A stretch of DNA of 64,000 nucleotides from Pseudoalteromonas sp. A25 (lineage in GTDB: Bacteria > Pseudomonadota > Gammaproteobacteria > Enterobacterales > Alteromonadaceae): positions 652,001 to 716,000 of the forward strand of contig NZ_AP021846.1 of assembly GCF_009176705.1 (NCBI RefSeq), given 5' to 3'. This document shows, one piece after another, positions 9,092-19,219 of the stretch. The stretch's first letter is position 1. Each line of letters begins with the position of its first letter. Under the pieces are notes generated by a model. It saw nothing but the letters and a program-made list of their open reading frames with translations. It did not search any database and was not told the DNA's origin. The position numbers and the translations under genes are program-made.

Positions 9092-10231
9092 ATGGCATTA
9101 CAGCGTGTTTTGGCCGTGGATGACGAACCATTTAACCTCGAAATTATTGAAGAGATTCTAGAAGACTTGGACTTTGAGCTCAGAACTGCAGCAAGCGGGC
9201 CAGAATGCTTAGAAATGCTTGAAGAGTTTAATCCTCAGGTTATTTTACTCGATGTCAGTATGCCACAAATGAGTGGTTATGATGTATGCCGAGCAATTAA
9301 ATCAAACCCCGAAACTAGCCATATTGTTGTGATGTTTGTTTCTGCAAGAGGTTCGGTTGAAGAGCGCATGGAAGGCTACGCTGTTGGCGCTGAAGACTAC
9401 ATTGTAAAGCCTTTTGGGCAAGGTGAATTAACTGCAAAGTTGCTTAAACTGGGTCAAATGTTGCTAGAAAAAGAAATTTTAGAGCAGCAGGTAGAAGACG
9501 CCACAACCACTGCTTTTAGCGCAATGGCAACAAGCAGTGAAATGGGCCAAATTGTCAATTATATCGAAAGTATTGGCAATGTGAATGACGTACCTACACT
9601 CGCTAACGCGCTGATAAACTGCATGTCTCATTTTGGCTTGAGTTGTAATGTTGAATTTAGAGTTGATAATGAGCAGATGCATTATGCGACTTCAGGAATA
9701 TGCTCGCCAATAGTCCTTGAACTGTTTGAAATCTTGAAATCAAAAGGCCGCCTGCACGAATTTACTAGTCGTATATTAGTTAATTATCAGTATGTGAGTG
9801 TTCTTGTGCTCAATATGCCTGAAGGGGATGACGAAAAGCATGGTCGGATCAGGGATCACATTTGCTTTATTGTGAGTGTGACGGAGCAGCAATTACTGGC
9901 TATTTTGACACGCAATGAACTTCGCCAACAACAGCAAAATTTAAATGCGGCAGTGGCGATGATAAACAGTAAGTTTAAGAGTTTAATGTTGATGTTAGAT
10001 AATAACCGACGAGAAAACGAAGCGGTATTTCGGGGACTGCAAGAGCAATTTGAGAATCGTATACCAACGATGGGGTTGGATGAAGACCAAGAGCTATTTA
10101 TATACAATCATGTAGATACAGCAATCCAAAATTCGGTAGCAAGAGAAGAAGCGCTGATTCAAGTTAAAAAAGCATTTACTGAAATCGAATCAGATTTAGC
10201 TGAATTAACTCATAAGGTAGATGAGAGTTAA
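9092..10231 (+). CDS. Response regulator with long helical C-terminal domain
   Basis: 379 residues. An intact receiver occupies residues 1-125: acidic pair D10/D11, phospho-Asp D54 in ILLDVSMPQMSG, Ser84 and Lys106 in YIVKPFG. The remaining 250 residues hold no DNA-binding, GGDEF, EAL or HD motif that I can see. They include a regulatory-looking alpha/beta part (about 145-270) and Gln/Asn-rich helices likely to form coiled coils (EQQLLAILTRNELRQQQQNLN and the C-terminal 310-379). Output is therefore probably protein-protein interaction. It follows the kinase gene with a 76-nt gap, which suggests one two-component pathway; the input signal is unknown. Confidence 0.88.
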   Translation: MALQRVLAVDDEPFNLEIIEEILEDLDFELRTAASGPECLEMLEEFNPQVILLDVSMPQMSGYDVCRAIKSNPETSHIVVMFVSARGSVEERMEGYAVGAEDYIVKPFGQGELTAKLLKLGQMLLEKEILEQQVEDATTTAFSAMATSSEMGQIVNYIESIGNVNDVPTLANALINCMSHFGLSCNVEFRVDNEQMHYATSGICSPIVLELFEILKSKGRLHEFTSRILVNYQYVSVLVLNMPEGDDEKHGRIRDHICFIVSVTEQQLLAILTRNELRQQQQNLNAAVAMINSKFKSLMLMLDNNRRENEAVFRGLQEQFENRIPTMGLDEDQELFIYNHVDTAIQNSVAREEALIQVKKAFTEIESDLAELTHKVDES

Positions 10232-10283
10232 TGCTTTATTTGGCGTAGGCCTAATTTGGGGAGCGCATATTGAGTTGTTCTTA

Positions 10284-11417
10284 TTAGGCATCCCTAGGTA
10301 GGCCCTTTTCTATAATTCGAATTAAACGCGCATGCTTTCTTTGCATATGTTTTTGCTTGCTAAGTTGCTGTTTTAAAGCCCAACTTATATGCTCTGCAAG
10401 CATGTCTGATGCACCTGTTAAGCGGCTATTTAGCACAGCAATAATCTGCTCATCATATGGGGCATTGCCTAACCCTACAGCTATGTTTCTGAGCCAACGT
10501 TGATGGCCTATCCGTCGTATCGGGCTGCCCTCGGTTTTTTTTAAAAATGTTGCTTCGTCCCAGCTGAATAGTTCAATTAATGACTGATCTTTGAGTGCTG
10601 CTCTTGGTGAAAAGTCGGCCTCTTTAGTTAATTGACCATATCGATTCCATGGGCACACTAGTTGACAATCATCACACCCGTACACACGGTTACCAATCAG
10701 TGAGCGGAACTGCTCTGGTATTGAGCCTTGTAACTCAATGGTTAAATAAGAAATACACCTGCGAGCATCAACAACATAGGGTTCCACAATGGCACCTGTT
10801 GGGCAAAGCGTGATACAGGCATTGCATTTACCACACCCCTCAAATTCATCGGGTTTATCTATAGGTAGGGGAATGTCCACAAAAAGCTCGCCAATAAAAA
10901 ACCAAGAGCCAGCGTGTTTTTGGATCAGTAAACTGTTTTTTCCTCGCCACCCAAGTCCTGCTTTTTCTGCGAGCTGTCTTTCCAGCACTGGTGCGGAGTC
11001 AACAAATGGTCGAAATCCAAGCTCTGCAACTTCGCAAGAGATCCTTTGCCCGAGTTGCTTTAAACGATTTCTTAGTACCTTGTGGTAATCTCGCCCTAAA
11101 GCATATCGGCTTATATAAGCGGTATGCGAGTTTTTTAATGCTTTTGCAAAGCTTGCATCGGGTGGGAGGTAGTGCATTCGAACTGAAATGACTCTTTGTG
11201 TGCCTGGCACCAGCTCAGCAGGGCGAGCTCGCTTCATTCCATGTGCTGCCATATAATCCATTTCGCCGTGATAATTGTTATCCAACCAGCGTTTTAGCTG
11301 CGCTTCATGTTTAGATAGGTCAATGTCGGTTATGCCCACCTCGGCAAATCCAAGTTCTTTGCCCCATTGCTTAATTTTTGTTGCCAGTTCAATATAATTA
11401 ATACTATCTGCAGTCAC
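10284..11417 (-). CDS. queG: Epoxyqueuosine reductase QueG
   Basis: 377 residues, close in length and sequence to E. coli QueG. The cobalamin-dependent enzyme performs the last step of queuosine synthesis in tRNA anticodons. Visible: KIKQWGKELGF and GITDIDLS at the start, RYALGRDYHKVLR, FVDSAPVLERQLAEKAGLGWRGKNSLL, and two 4Fe-4S clusters from CGKCNACITLCPTGA and CDDCQLVCPWN. The start is a GTG at 11417. It lies only 3 nt from the divergent ATG of nnrD, and no clear Shine-Dalgarno is visible. A later start would remove the conserved N-terminus. Confidence 0.96.
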   Translation of the reverse strand: MTADSINYIELATKIKQWGKELGFAEVGITDIDLSKHEAQLKRWLDNNYHGEMDYMAAHGMKRARPAELVPGTQRVISVRMHYLPPDASFAKALKNSHTAYISRYALGRDYHKVLRNRLKQLGQRISCEVAELGFRPFVDSAPVLERQLAEKAGLGWRGKNSLLIQKHAGSWFFIGELFVDIPLPIDKPDEFEGCGKCNACITLCPTGAIVEPYVVDARRCISYLTIELQGSIPEQFRSLIGNRVYGCDDCQLVCPWNRYGQLTKEADFSPRAALKDQSLIELFSWDEATFLKKTEGSPIRRIGHQRWLRNIAVGLGNAPYDEQIIAVLNSRLTGASDMLAEHISWALKQQLSKQKHMQRKHARLIRIIEKGLPRDA

Positions 11418-11420
11418 GGA

Positions 11421-12914
11421 ATGTTTATCTTGGAAGCTAAATACACCTCTAATTTACCACAAGTTGCATACACAGCCCAACAGGTGCAGCAATATGAAGC
11501 GTTAGCTGCGAAAAAGTCGGGTACGAGTTTATCGAGTTTAATGCTTCGAGCGGGCGAATCACTGTTTTCATTGTTTGAAAATGAGTTTGTAAGCGCGCAG
11601 TGTATCCTGCTGTTGGCAGGTAAGGGTAACAATGCGGGAGATGCGTATGTGTTGGCTAGGTTACTTCATGAGTCAGGGCGCAAAGTAACCGTATTTAGTG
11701 TGTTTGAAACAAGTTTATTAAAAGGGGATGCAGCTAAGGCTTTTAAAAAAGCCATAGCCGCGAATGTTGAAATTGTCACAGAGCAACCTTGTCTGAAGTC
11801 ATATTGCGTGATTGTTGATGGAGTATTTGGTACAGGGTTTAGTGGTGACTTACCAAATCATATACAAAAGTTATTTGCTGAATGTCAGGCTGTGGCAGCT
11901 AAAAAGCTCAGTATTGATATTCCTAGCGGCGTAAATGGGTCGACCTCTGTGGTTACTAAGGGGTCATTTTATGCAGATGTCACAATCACTTTTATCGCCT
12001 TAAAACAGGGATTATTAACTGGTAAAGCGAAAGCGCATTGTGGTCAGTTACTATATGCCTGTTTGGGGGTCGCACAAGCTTTTGGGCAATTAGTTGAACC
12101 TAGTGCAACGTACATGAACCATGAATCGCTTTTTGCAAAGTTTCCACCTCGTCCTATCGATAGCTATAAAAATATCTGTGGTCATGTATTGGTTGTCGGT
12201 GGTAACAAAGGAATGGCTGGGGCTGTGCGTTTGGCCGCTGAAGCTGCACTTCGAGCTGGTGCTGGTTTGGTAAGCGTAGCAACGCATCCTGATAATGTGA
12301 ACAGCGTATTACAAGGCAGATATGAGTTAATGGTTCATGGCGTGGATCACGAAAAACAGTTATTACCTTTGCTCAAAAAGGCAGATGTAATGGTTATAGG
12401 TCCAGGTCTCGGGCAAGATGAGTGGGCACGTTCGTTGTTTTCACAAAGTTTGGAGTTTGGAAAACACGTTGTGTGTGATGCCGATGGGTTAAATTTGTTA
12501 GCACAAACCCATAAGCGGTTTGATACCGCCATACTCACTCCTCATATTGGAGAGGCTAAACGTTTACTTTCCGAAAAAAGCATTGTTAACGAAGCGGACC
12601 GCTTTGAGTTAGTCATGCAAATAGTTAAATCTTACGAAGCGAAAGTGCTATTAAAAGGTCCAGGCACGCTCATTGCTAACAGAAAGAGCGTAAATATTAA
12701 TCGCACAGGGTGCGCCGCTATGGCTAGTGCTGGGATGGGAGATGTTTTATCTGGTATAATCGGCGCTTTAATTGCACAAGGCATGCAGCCGTTTGCTGCT
12801 ATGAGCTTAGCTGTGTATATTCATGGTTTAGCAGCGCAAATTGCGGCAAAAGAAGGCGAAAAAGGGCTTCTGGCTAGTGATTTATTTGTGCATATTCGAC
12901 GCTTATTGGGGTGA
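11421..12914 (+). CDS. nnrD: Bifunctional NAD(P)H-hydrate epimerase / ADP-dependent dehydratase
   Basis: 497 residues. The N-terminal YjeF_N epimerase domain (about 15-220) shows LAGKGNNAGDAYVLARLL and VDGVFGTGFSG. The C-terminal dehydratase, a ribokinase-like fold (about 235-495), shows VVGGNKGMAGAVRLAAEAALRAGAGLV and the catalytic AGMGDVLSGIIGALIAQG. The fused enzyme repairs damaged NAD(P)H hydrates. I place the start at ATG 11421, because the frame open further upstream encodes nothing conserved and lies inside queG. Start of the nnrD-tsaE-amiB-mutL-miaA-hfq order typical of gammaproteobacteria; it overlaps tsaE by 4 nt. Confidence 0.95.
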   Translation: MFILEAKYTSNLPQVAYTAQQVQQYEALAAKKSGTSLSSLMLRAGESLFSLFENEFVSAQCILLLAGKGNNAGDAYVLARLLHESGRKVTVFSVFETSLLKGDAAKAFKKAIAANVEIVTEQPCLKSYCVIVDGVFGTGFSGDLPNHIQKLFAECQAVAAKKLSIDIPSGVNGSTSVVTKGSFYADVTITFIALKQGLLTGKAKAHCGQLLYACLGVAQAFGQLVEPSATYMNHESLFAKFPPRPIDSYKNICGHVLVVGGNKGMAGAVRLAAEAALRAGAGLVSVATHPDNVNSVLQGRYELMVHGVDHEKQLLPLLKKADVMVIGPGLGQDEWARSLFSQSLEFGKHVVCDADGLNLLAQTHKRFDTAILTPHIGEAKRLLSEKSIVNEADRFELVMQIVKSYEAKVLLKGPGTLIANRKSVNINRTGCAAMASAGMGDVLSGIIGALIAQGMQPFAAMSLAVYIHGLAAQIAAKEGEKGLLASDLFVHIRRLLG

Positions 12915-13387
12915 ACATGGATAATACATTTAGTCAGCACTTGGCCGATGAGGCGCAAACGGTGGCTATGGGCGAACGCTTGTGCAAATATATAAGAAAT
13001 GGCGCGGTGTTGTTCTTGCATGGTGATTTAGGTGCTGGCAAAACAACATTATCTCGCGGAATTGTTCAGGGAATGGGCCATACTGGTAAGGTGAAAAGCC
13101 CAACGTATACCTTGGTTGAACCTTATGAACTGGAGAATGTCTCAATATATCACTTTGATCTGTATAGGTTAGGCGACCCTGAAGAGCTTGAATATATGGG
13201 GATCAGGGATTATTTTAGTCCAGATGCTATTTGCATTATTGAATGGCCACAAAAAGGTGAAGGGTTCATTCCCACCCCAGATCTAAATGTCGAGATGGCT
13301 TACGATGGTGAACAAAGAACAATTACCGTGACTGCAAATAGTGAGCGCGGACGAACAATCATAATGCAATTAGGACAAGATGCGTAG
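12911..13387 (+). CDS. tsaE: tRNA threonylcarbamoyladenosine biosynthesis ATPase TsaE
   Basis: 158 residues. The Walker A motif LHGDLGAGKTTLSRGIVQ and the motif SPTYTLVEPYE identify TsaE, the ATPase of the TsaBDE complex that makes t6A at position 37 of ANN-decoding tRNAs. A Walker-B-like region IYHFDLYRL and IIEWPQKG follow. A GTG at 12911 gives MNMDNTF; ATG at 12917 gives MDNTF and is equally possible. The end overlaps amiB by 8 nt. Confidence 0.96.
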   Translation: MNMDNTFSQHLADEAQTVAMGERLCKYIRNGAVLFLHGDLGAGKTTLSRGIVQGMGHTGKVKSPTYTLVEPYELENVSIYHFDLYRLGDPEELEYMGIRDYFSPDAICIIEWPQKGEGFIPTPDLNVEMAYDGEQRTITVTANSERGRTIIMQLGQDA

Positions 13388-14717
13388 TATAGGAACAGTA
13401 TCAGGCATGCTACTGAGCGTTATTTTCATGGTGCTCAGTAATTTTGCACAAGCAAAAAATAATATCGAAGGTGTACGTGTTTGGCCATCGCCAGATAGTA
13501 CTCGCGTTGTATTTGATTTATCTGCCAAGCCTGATTACAGCTACTTTATGCTGAAAAACCCGTTGAGATTGGTGGTTGATTTTGATAACACCAACAAAGC
13601 TGATAAATTCCCTAAAATTCCCGCTGAGCATCGTTTAATAAGTAAATTACGCTACAGTAAGCCGAAAACTGCAAGCGGCACGCGGGTGGTTTTTGATTTA
13701 GCTAGTAGTGTAAAGCCCGTGGTTATGGCACTTGCACCTGCAGGGCCTTATAAAAACCGTTTGGTTGTAGACCTTTACGCTAAACAAACTAGTTTGTACA
13801 GCAACGACAAAGTGCAGACCAAAAAACGTGAACGGTTAGTCGACAGAGACATTATTATTGCTATTGATGCCGGACATGGTGGTGAAGATCCAGGCTCCAT
13901 TGGTCCATCAGGTACCTATGAGAAAAATGTTACCCTGCCAATAGCGAAGCGATTAGCACGTTTGATAGATAAACAGCCGGGAATGAAAGCGCGTTTGATC
14001 CGCACCGGCGATTATTATTTAAAAATACACACCCGTTCGGCAAAAGCACGGGAAAAAAGAGCAGATTTTTTTGTTTCTATTCACGCTGATGCATTTTCAA
14101 GCCCTGGCCCCAGTGGGTCTTCTGTATGGGTTTTATCTTTACGTAGAGCTAACTCTGAGATTGGTAAATGGCTAGAGGACAAAGAAAAACACTCTCAATT
14201 ACTGGGAGGCGCGGCTGAACTGATAAAAGATACGGCCAATGAAAAGTATCTTGCCAAGGCACTGTTAGACATGTCGATGGATCACTCGATGAAAACCGCA
14301 TTGCAAGTGGCTGATGAAATTGTAGGTGAGCTTAAAAAGGTCACTAAGCTTCATAAAAAACGTCCTCAATCTGCAAACTTTGGGGTGTTAAAGTCTCCAG
14401 ATATCCCATCAATTTTAGTTGAAACTGGGTTTATTTCTAATCCAAAAGAAGAGCGACTATTAAAATCGGGTAATCATCAAGAAAAGTTAGCCAGAGCCAT
14501 TTTTAAGTCGATAAAAAATTATTATAAGCGTAATCCGCCAGACGACTCTTTATTTGCGCGGTTAAAAGAACCTGCGCAGCATGTCGTTAAAAGTGGTGAA
14601 TCTTTAAGTGTATTGGCAAATCGTTATGGCGTATCTATTACAGCATTAAAAAAAGCAAATAGGTTGACCAAAGATACGCTTTATATAGGCCAAGTATTAA
14701 CCATTCCAAAGGCATGA
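13380..14717 (+). CDS. amiB: N-acetylmuramoyl-L-alanine amidase AmiB/AmiC type with AMIN and LysM domains
   Basis: 445 residues, exported to the periplasm (hydrophobic signal at residues 8-25, ending NFAQA). An AMIN domain (about 28-130) targets septal peptidoglycan. The Amidase_3 zinc domain (about 158-385) has zinc and catalytic residues in AIDAGHGGEDPG, the Glu in SGTYEKNVTLP, SIHADAF and VETGFISN. A LysM module (about 398-443, HVVKSGESLSVLANRYGV) binds glycan. The enzyme splits daughter-cell peptidoglycan during division and is probably activated by an EnvC/NlpD-type partner outside the window. It overlaps tsaE and lies 6 nt before mutL. Confidence 0.95.
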   Translation: MRSIGTVSGMLLSVIFMVLSNFAQAKNNIEGVRVWPSPDSTRVVFDLSAKPDYSYFMLKNPLRLVVDFDNTNKADKFPKIPAEHRLISKLRYSKPKTASGTRVVFDLASSVKPVVMALAPAGPYKNRLVVDLYAKQTSLYSNDKVQTKKRERLVDRDIIIAIDAGHGGEDPGSIGPSGTYEKNVTLPIAKRLARLIDKQPGMKARLIRTGDYYLKIHTRSAKAREKRADFFVSIHADAFSSPGPSGSSVWVLSLRRANSEIGKWLEDKEKHSQLLGGAAELIKDTANEKYLAKALLDMSMDHSMKTALQVADEIVGELKKVTKLHKKRPQSANFGVLKSPDIPSILVETGFISNPKEERLLKSGNHQEKLARAIFKSIKNYYKRNPPDDSLFARLKEPAQHVVKSGESLSVLANRYGVSITALKKANRLTKDTLYIGQVLTIPKA

Positions 14718-14723
14718 TCTGCT

Positions 14724-16547
14724 ATGAGTATTGAAATTTTACCAGCGCGGCTTGCCAACCAAATAGCTGCCGGTGAGGTAGTAGAAAGGCCCGCCTCTGT
14801 TGTTAAAGAGCTGGTTGAAAATAGCATTGATGCTGGTGCGACAAAGATCCACATTGATATTGAACGAGGGGGTCACAAATTGATCCGCATTCGTGACAAT
14901 GGCAATGGTATTGCAAAAGACGAGTTAACTTTAGCCCTATCTAGACACGCAACTAGTAAATTAAAAAGCTTAGATGATTTAGAGTGTATCTCTTCACTGG
15001 GTTTTCGTGGCGAAGCGTTAGCATCAATTAGCTCGGTGTCTCGATTAACTCTCAGTTCTAAGCCTCCCGAGCAAGAAACCGCGTGGCAAGCATTCGCCGA
15101 AGGGCGAGATATGGCGGTGCAAGTTCAGCCCACCGCGCACCCAGATGGAACGACAATAGAAGTTAAAGACTTATTTTTTAACACGCCTGCACGGCGCAAG
15201 TTTTTACGTACAGAAAAAACAGAGTTTAGTCATATTGATGAGTTGGTTAAGCGAATTGCTTTAAGTCGCTTTGATGTTGCTATCACACTGACACATAATC
15301 AAAAAGTAATGCGACAATATCGTGCTCGCGGTAAAGTGGATGGCGTAAAACGTGTCGCGCAAGTAGCTGGTAAAGCGTTTGAACAGCAAGCGGCTTTTAT
15401 TGAATCAGGAAGCGACGGTCTGATGCTGTATGCTTGGGTGTTGCCTGTTGGTAGTAGCAATAGTACGCAGTACACCTATGTTAATGGTCGAATGATGCGT
15501 GATAAGCTTATTTTGCATGCAATTCGCCAAGCTTTTGAAGAGGTTGCAGGGGAGCACGATATTCCAGGGTTTGTGGTTTATTTAGAAATCGACCCTCGGC
15601 AAGTGGATGTCAATGTTCATCCTGCAAAGCATGAAGTACGTTTTCATCAAGCCAGACTTGTGCATGATTTCATTGTGCAAGCGGTGAAACAAGCGGTGAT
15701 ACCCACAACGCATGAGTTGGCCACACAACCCGACAGCACATCCATATCTGAACTTGAACATCAAGACTACCGCAGCACTTTAAAGCCGTTGGCAAGCACC
15801 TCAGTAAGTGACGAGCTGGCCTCACCAGTTACATCTGGTAGCGCTTCTTCCTATGGCGCTGACAGAGCGCCTTCTACTGCCAACAAAGCAAATGTACAAA
15901 GAGAGTCAACATCTAGGCATTACAATGTTAATCAGCTATATCAAGCACTAAGTCATCAACAGGCGAGTGAGTTTGATGTGCCCGTTGAGCAAGGGGTAGC
16001 AAACGAGCCAGTTCTGCAAAAGAGCAAAATGCTATCCATAGAAGGTGGGGTAGCCCTCATCGAGGATAAACAGCAGTTACTGGTATCGCACTTTAAATAT
16101 GCATTACATCTTTATTGGTCAAATGAGTTAGAGCGCGATGCGAGTTTAGCTAGTAAGGCGCTATTATTGCCAGTGCGAGTGAGTTTAGAGAAAGCGGAAA
16201 TAACCTCTTTGGCGGAACAAGAATCATGGCTGACGTTATTGGGCTTTGATATTCAGTTTTTTGAGCGATACATCATGGTTAAAAAGCTGCCTGTGAGTTT
16301 ATATAGTGTCGATGTTGGGACATTCAGTTCAGACATGCTCAAAGCCTGTAATAGCCAATTACAAAGCATCGATGATTGGCTTAGGTGGTTGGTTATCAAA
16401 ACACCAGAGCGGTTCTATGCGAGTGAATATTTTACTAAAGCGCAGCAATATATTGAAAAAAATCAAAAATGTTTGGCGCGTATTCAGGAAAAAGCAGTTA
16501 AAATAGATAACAAGATGTTTTTACAATTATTACCACAAGAGTTTTAG
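14724..16547 (+). CDS. mutL: DNA mismatch repair protein MutL
   Basis: 607 residues. The GHKL ATPase domain (1-330) carries [23 protein letters not shown] and [13 protein letters not shown], and YVNGRMMRD is in the transducer region. A low-complexity Ser/Thr-rich linker occupies about 335-430. The C-terminal dimerisation domain lacks the DQHAxxE endonuclease motif, as expected in a MutH-using gammaproteobacterium. MutL couples MutS mismatch recognition to MutH and UvrD. It is followed 1 nt later by the GTG start of miaA. Confidence 0.96.
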   Translation: MSIEILPARLANQIAAGEVVERPASVVKELVENSIDAGATKIHIDIERGGHKLIRIRDNGNGIAKDELTLALSRHATSKLKSLDDLECISSLGFRGEALASISSVSRLTLSSKPPEQETAWQAFAEGRDMAVQVQPTAHPDGTTIEVKDLFFNTPARRKFLRTEKTEFSHIDELVKRIALSRFDVAITLTHNQKVMRQYRARGKVDGVKRVAQVAGKAFEQQAAFIESGSDGLMLYAWVLPVGSSNSTQYTYVNGRMMRDKLILHAIRQAFEEVAGEHDIPGFVVYLEIDPRQVDVNVHPAKHEVRFHQARLVHDFIVQAVKQAVIPTTHELATQPDSTSISELEHQDYRSTLKPLASTSVSDELASPVTSGSASSYGADRAPSTANKANVQRESTSRHYNVNQLYQALSHQQASEFDVPVEQGVANEPVLQKSKMLSIEGGVALIEDKQQLLVSHFKYALHLYWSNELERDASLASKALLLPVRVSLEKAEITSLAEQESWLTLLGFDIQFFERYIMVKKLPVSLYSVDVGTFSSDMLKACNSQLQSIDDWLRWLVIKTPERFYASEYFTKAQQYIEKNQKCLARIQEKAVKIDNKMFLQLLPQEF

Positions 16548-16548
16548 A

Positions 16549-17466
16549 GTGAATAAATTACCGGTTATAACACTAATGGGCCCTACAGCTGCGGGAAAAA
16601 CGGCCCTAGCGATAGAGTTATGCCAACATTTAGACACGGAAGTGGTGAGTGTTGATTCTGCTTTGGTTTACAAAGGGATGGACATAGGCACTGCAAAACC
16701 AGATGCCGATGAACTTGCCTTGGCTCCGCATCATCTTATTGATATCATTGATCCTTTAGAGAGCTACTCGGTTGCTGATTTTCGCAAAGATGCTTGTCGG
16801 CATATTGATGCTTTACATCAACAAGGCAAGGTGCCAATTTTAGTTGGTGGAACCATGATGTACTTTAAGGGACTCATTGACGGATTATCACCACTACCTG
16901 AAGCGGATCCTGGTATTCGCGCCCAGCTTGAAATTGAAGCAAATCAATTGGGATGGCCTGAGTTACATAAACAATTAACTTATATCGATCCACAAGCTGC
17001 TGAAAAAATTAGTGAAAATGACTCGCAGCGTATCAACCGAGCATTAGAAGTATATCGCATAAGCGGTAAAACAATGACAGAGTTGCAGCAGCAAAAGCAG
17101 GCACCGCTGCCTTATGAATTTCACCAGTTTGCTATCGCACCAAGCGATCGCAAGGTGCTACATCAACGTATTGAACAAAGATTTCAAATTATGTTGGATC
17201 AAGGGTTTAAAAACGAAGTTTTGACCTTATATCAGCGAGAAGATTTACATCCAGATCTTCCCTCGATACGTTGTGTTGGGTATCGACAAATGTGGGAGCA
17301 CTTAGCTGGAGAGTGTGACTATGAACAAATGGTTTTTAAAGGCGTAGCAGCTACCAGACAACTTGCAAAGCGGCAACTCACCTGGTTGAGAGGGTGGCCA
17401 CAGCTGACTTGGTTAGAGACCAATGATCAACAAAACTTGCAACGCGTATTAACTTCGCTAAGCTAA
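16549..17466 (+). CDS. miaA: tRNA dimethylallyltransferase MiaA
   Basis: 305 residues. It has the P-loop [14 protein letters not shown] at residues 10-24, the [16 protein letters not shown] segment, and [14 protein letters not shown] near the C-terminus. It transfers a dimethylallyl group to A37 of tRNAs reading UNN codons. The start is GTG at 16549, one base after the mutL stop; no alternative in-frame start fits the conserved N-terminus. hfq follows after 78 nt. Confidence 0.96.
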   Translation: MNKLPVITLMGPTAAGKTALAIELCQHLDTEVVSVDSALVYKGMDIGTAKPDADELALAPHHLIDIIDPLESYSVADFRKDACRHIDALHQQGKVPILVGGTMMYFKGLIDGLSPLPEADPGIRAQLEIEANQLGWPELHKQLTYIDPQAAEKISENDSQRINRALEVYRISGKTMTELQQQKQAPLPYEFHQFAIAPSDRKVLHQRIEQRFQIMLDQGFKNEVLTLYQREDLHPDLPSIRCVGYRQMWEHLAGECDYEQMVFKGVAATRQLAKRQLTWLRGWPQLTWLETNDQQNLQRVLTSLS

Positions 17467-17471
17467 TAGTA

Positions 17472-17500
17472 GCTGTTAAATCAAGCTGCTGAGATATAAT
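17472..17500 (+). promoter_or_regulatory. Possible hfq promoter
   Basis: A perfect -10 hexamer TATAAT at 17495-17500 with a weak -35-like GCTGTT 17 nt upstream, in the 78-nt gap between miaA and hfq. In E. coli hfq also has promoters close to and inside miaA. The match rests mainly on the -10. Confidence 0.45.
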
Positions 17501-17544
17501 CGACAGCGAAACTAATAATAACACCTAGAACGAAGGAAAAGAAA

Positions 17545-17808
17545 ATGGCAAAAGGCCAATCGTTACAAGACCCATTTTTGAATGTCTTACGTCGTGAGCG
17601 CATTCCTGTTTCAATTTTTTTAGTCAACGGCATAAAATTACAAGGTAAAATTCAATCATTTGACCAATTCGTTATTTTGTTAGAGAACACAGTAAATCAA
17701 ATGGTTTACAAACATGCTATCTCTACGGTTGTACCTGCTCGTGCAGTGAATTTCCAAAGTGCACAGGGCGCGGAAGGTACAGAGCAAAATGATGATGGTA
17801 ACTATTAA
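17545..17808 (+). CDS. hfq: RNA chaperone Hfq
   Basis: 87 residues. [34 protein letters not shown] is the near-invariant N-terminus with the Q8 and Arg-rim residues. Sm1 and Sm2 follow, with the hallmark [10 protein letters not shown]. The short tail is acidic ([11 protein letters not shown]), shorter than the E. coli C-terminus. The hexameric ring pairs small RNAs with mRNAs. The ribosome-binding site AAGGAAAAG precedes the ATG. Confidence 0.98.
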   Translation: MAKGQSLQDPFLNVLRRERIPVSIFLVNGIKLQGKIQSFDQFVILLENTVNQMVYKHAISTVVPARAVNFQSAQGAEGTEQNDDGNY

Positions 17809-17829
17809 TTCACTTTAGGAGCGTAATGC

Positions 17830-19116
17830 TTGTTTGACCGTTATGAAGCCGGCGAACAGGCAGTCTTAGTACACATCGACTTTCCTAACGAAGGTGATCG
17901 CGAAGATTTGCGAGAGCTGGAAATGTTGGTGTCTTCTGCAGGTGTTAGTAGTTTGGCGATTGTGCAAGGCAGTCGCCAAGCACCACACGCTAAATTATTC
18001 GTCGGCACGGGTAAAGCAGAAGAAATAGCTGAGATTGTCAAAATTCACAATGCAGATGTCGTTATATTTAATCACCAGCTTAGTCCTTCTCAAGAAAGAA
18101 ACTTAGAACGTGTTTGCCAATGTCGTGTGCTCGACAGAACAACCTTAATACTTGATATTTTTGCACAACGAGCTCGTACGCACGAAGGTAAGTTGCAAGT
18201 AGAACTGGCCCAACTTAGACATATTTCAACTCGTTTGATCCGAGGTTGGACGCACTTAGAGCGTCAAAAAGGCGGTATCGGGTTACGAGGTCCAGGCGAA
18301 ACGCAGCTAGAAACTGATAGACGTTTGTTACGAGAGCGGATCAAAAGTATTCGTAAGCGGCTGGAAAAAGTAGCCACTGTTCGTGAGCAAGGACGACGAG
18401 CGCGTAGTCGTAATGAGGTACCAACGGTATCATTGGTGGGTTATACCAACGCCGGTAAGTCGACGCTATTTAATTTGATAACCAACTCAGATGTTTATGC
18501 GGCAGATCAATTGTTCGCAACGCTTGATCCTACTTTGCGTAAACTGCATATAGATGATATCGGTCCTGTTATTTTGGCTGATACGGTAGGCTTTATTCGT
18601 CACTTACCTCATGATCTTGTTGCCGCTTTCAAAGCGACTTTGACAGAAACACGAGAAGCTGACTTGCAGATCCATGTTGTTGATGTAGCCGACAACCGAC
18701 GAAAAGAAAATATCGAAGAAGTACAGTCTGTTCTCAAAGAGATTGAGGCTGATGACATTATGCAATTGTTGGTTTATAACAAAATAGACCTACTCGAAGA
18801 TGTTAGACCGAGAATAGACCGCAATGATGAAGGACAGCCGATCCGCGTTTGGTTATCAGCGCATAGTGGAGTTGGTACTGAGCTGCTTTCACAAGCTATT
18901 TCGGAACTGTTAGCGAAAAAAATATTTCACCATACCTTATGCATTCCTCCTGCGTTAGGTCGTTTGCGAGGCGCATTATTTAATTTAAATGCGGTGCAGC
19001 AAGAAGACTACGATGAGCAGGGTAATTGGCTTTTGCAGGTGCGTTTACCGCAAATTGATTGGGAGCGTCTGAAAAAAGATCAAGGTATGGATATAGAAAA
19101 ATTTATTGAAACATAA
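17830..19116 (+). CDS. hflX: GTPase HflX
   Basis: 428 residues. An N-terminal HflX domain (about 1-190), including the glycine-rich GGIGLRGPGETQLETDRRLL, precedes a TRAFAC GTPase domain with VGYTNAGKSTLFN, DTVGFIRHLP and NKIDLL. HflX rescues and splits stalled or heat-damaged ribosomes. The start is TTG at 17830, chosen because TTAGGAG lies 8 nt upstream and the nearby ATG at 17826 is out of frame. Closely follows hfq. Confidence 0.95.
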   Translation: MFDRYEAGEQAVLVHIDFPNEGDREDLRELEMLVSSAGVSSLAIVQGSRQAPHAKLFVGTGKAEEIAEIVKIHNADVVIFNHQLSPSQERNLERVCQCRVLDRTTLILDIFAQRARTHEGKLQVELAQLRHISTRLIRGWTHLERQKGGIGLRGPGETQLETDRRLLRERIKSIRKRLEKVATVREQGRRARSRNEVPTVSLVGYTNAGKSTLFNLITNSDVYAADQLFATLDPTLRKLHIDDIGPVILADTVGFIRHLPHDLVAAFKATLTETREADLQIHVVDVADNRRKENIEEVQSVLKEIEADDIMQLLVYNKIDLLEDVRPRIDRNDEGQPIRVWLSAHSGVGTELLSQAISELLAKKIFHHTLCIPPALGRLRGALFNLNAVQQEDYDEQGNWLLQVRLPQIDWERLKKDQGMDIEKFIET

Positions 19117-19219
19117 TTTTTACACAGAAAAGTGCGGTTTTGCTCGTATTTGGGTATGAGAAACGCCTTATATTTGTTAGATTTACCCTAATTGACTTTA
19201 ATAAAAATGGAGTATAGCT

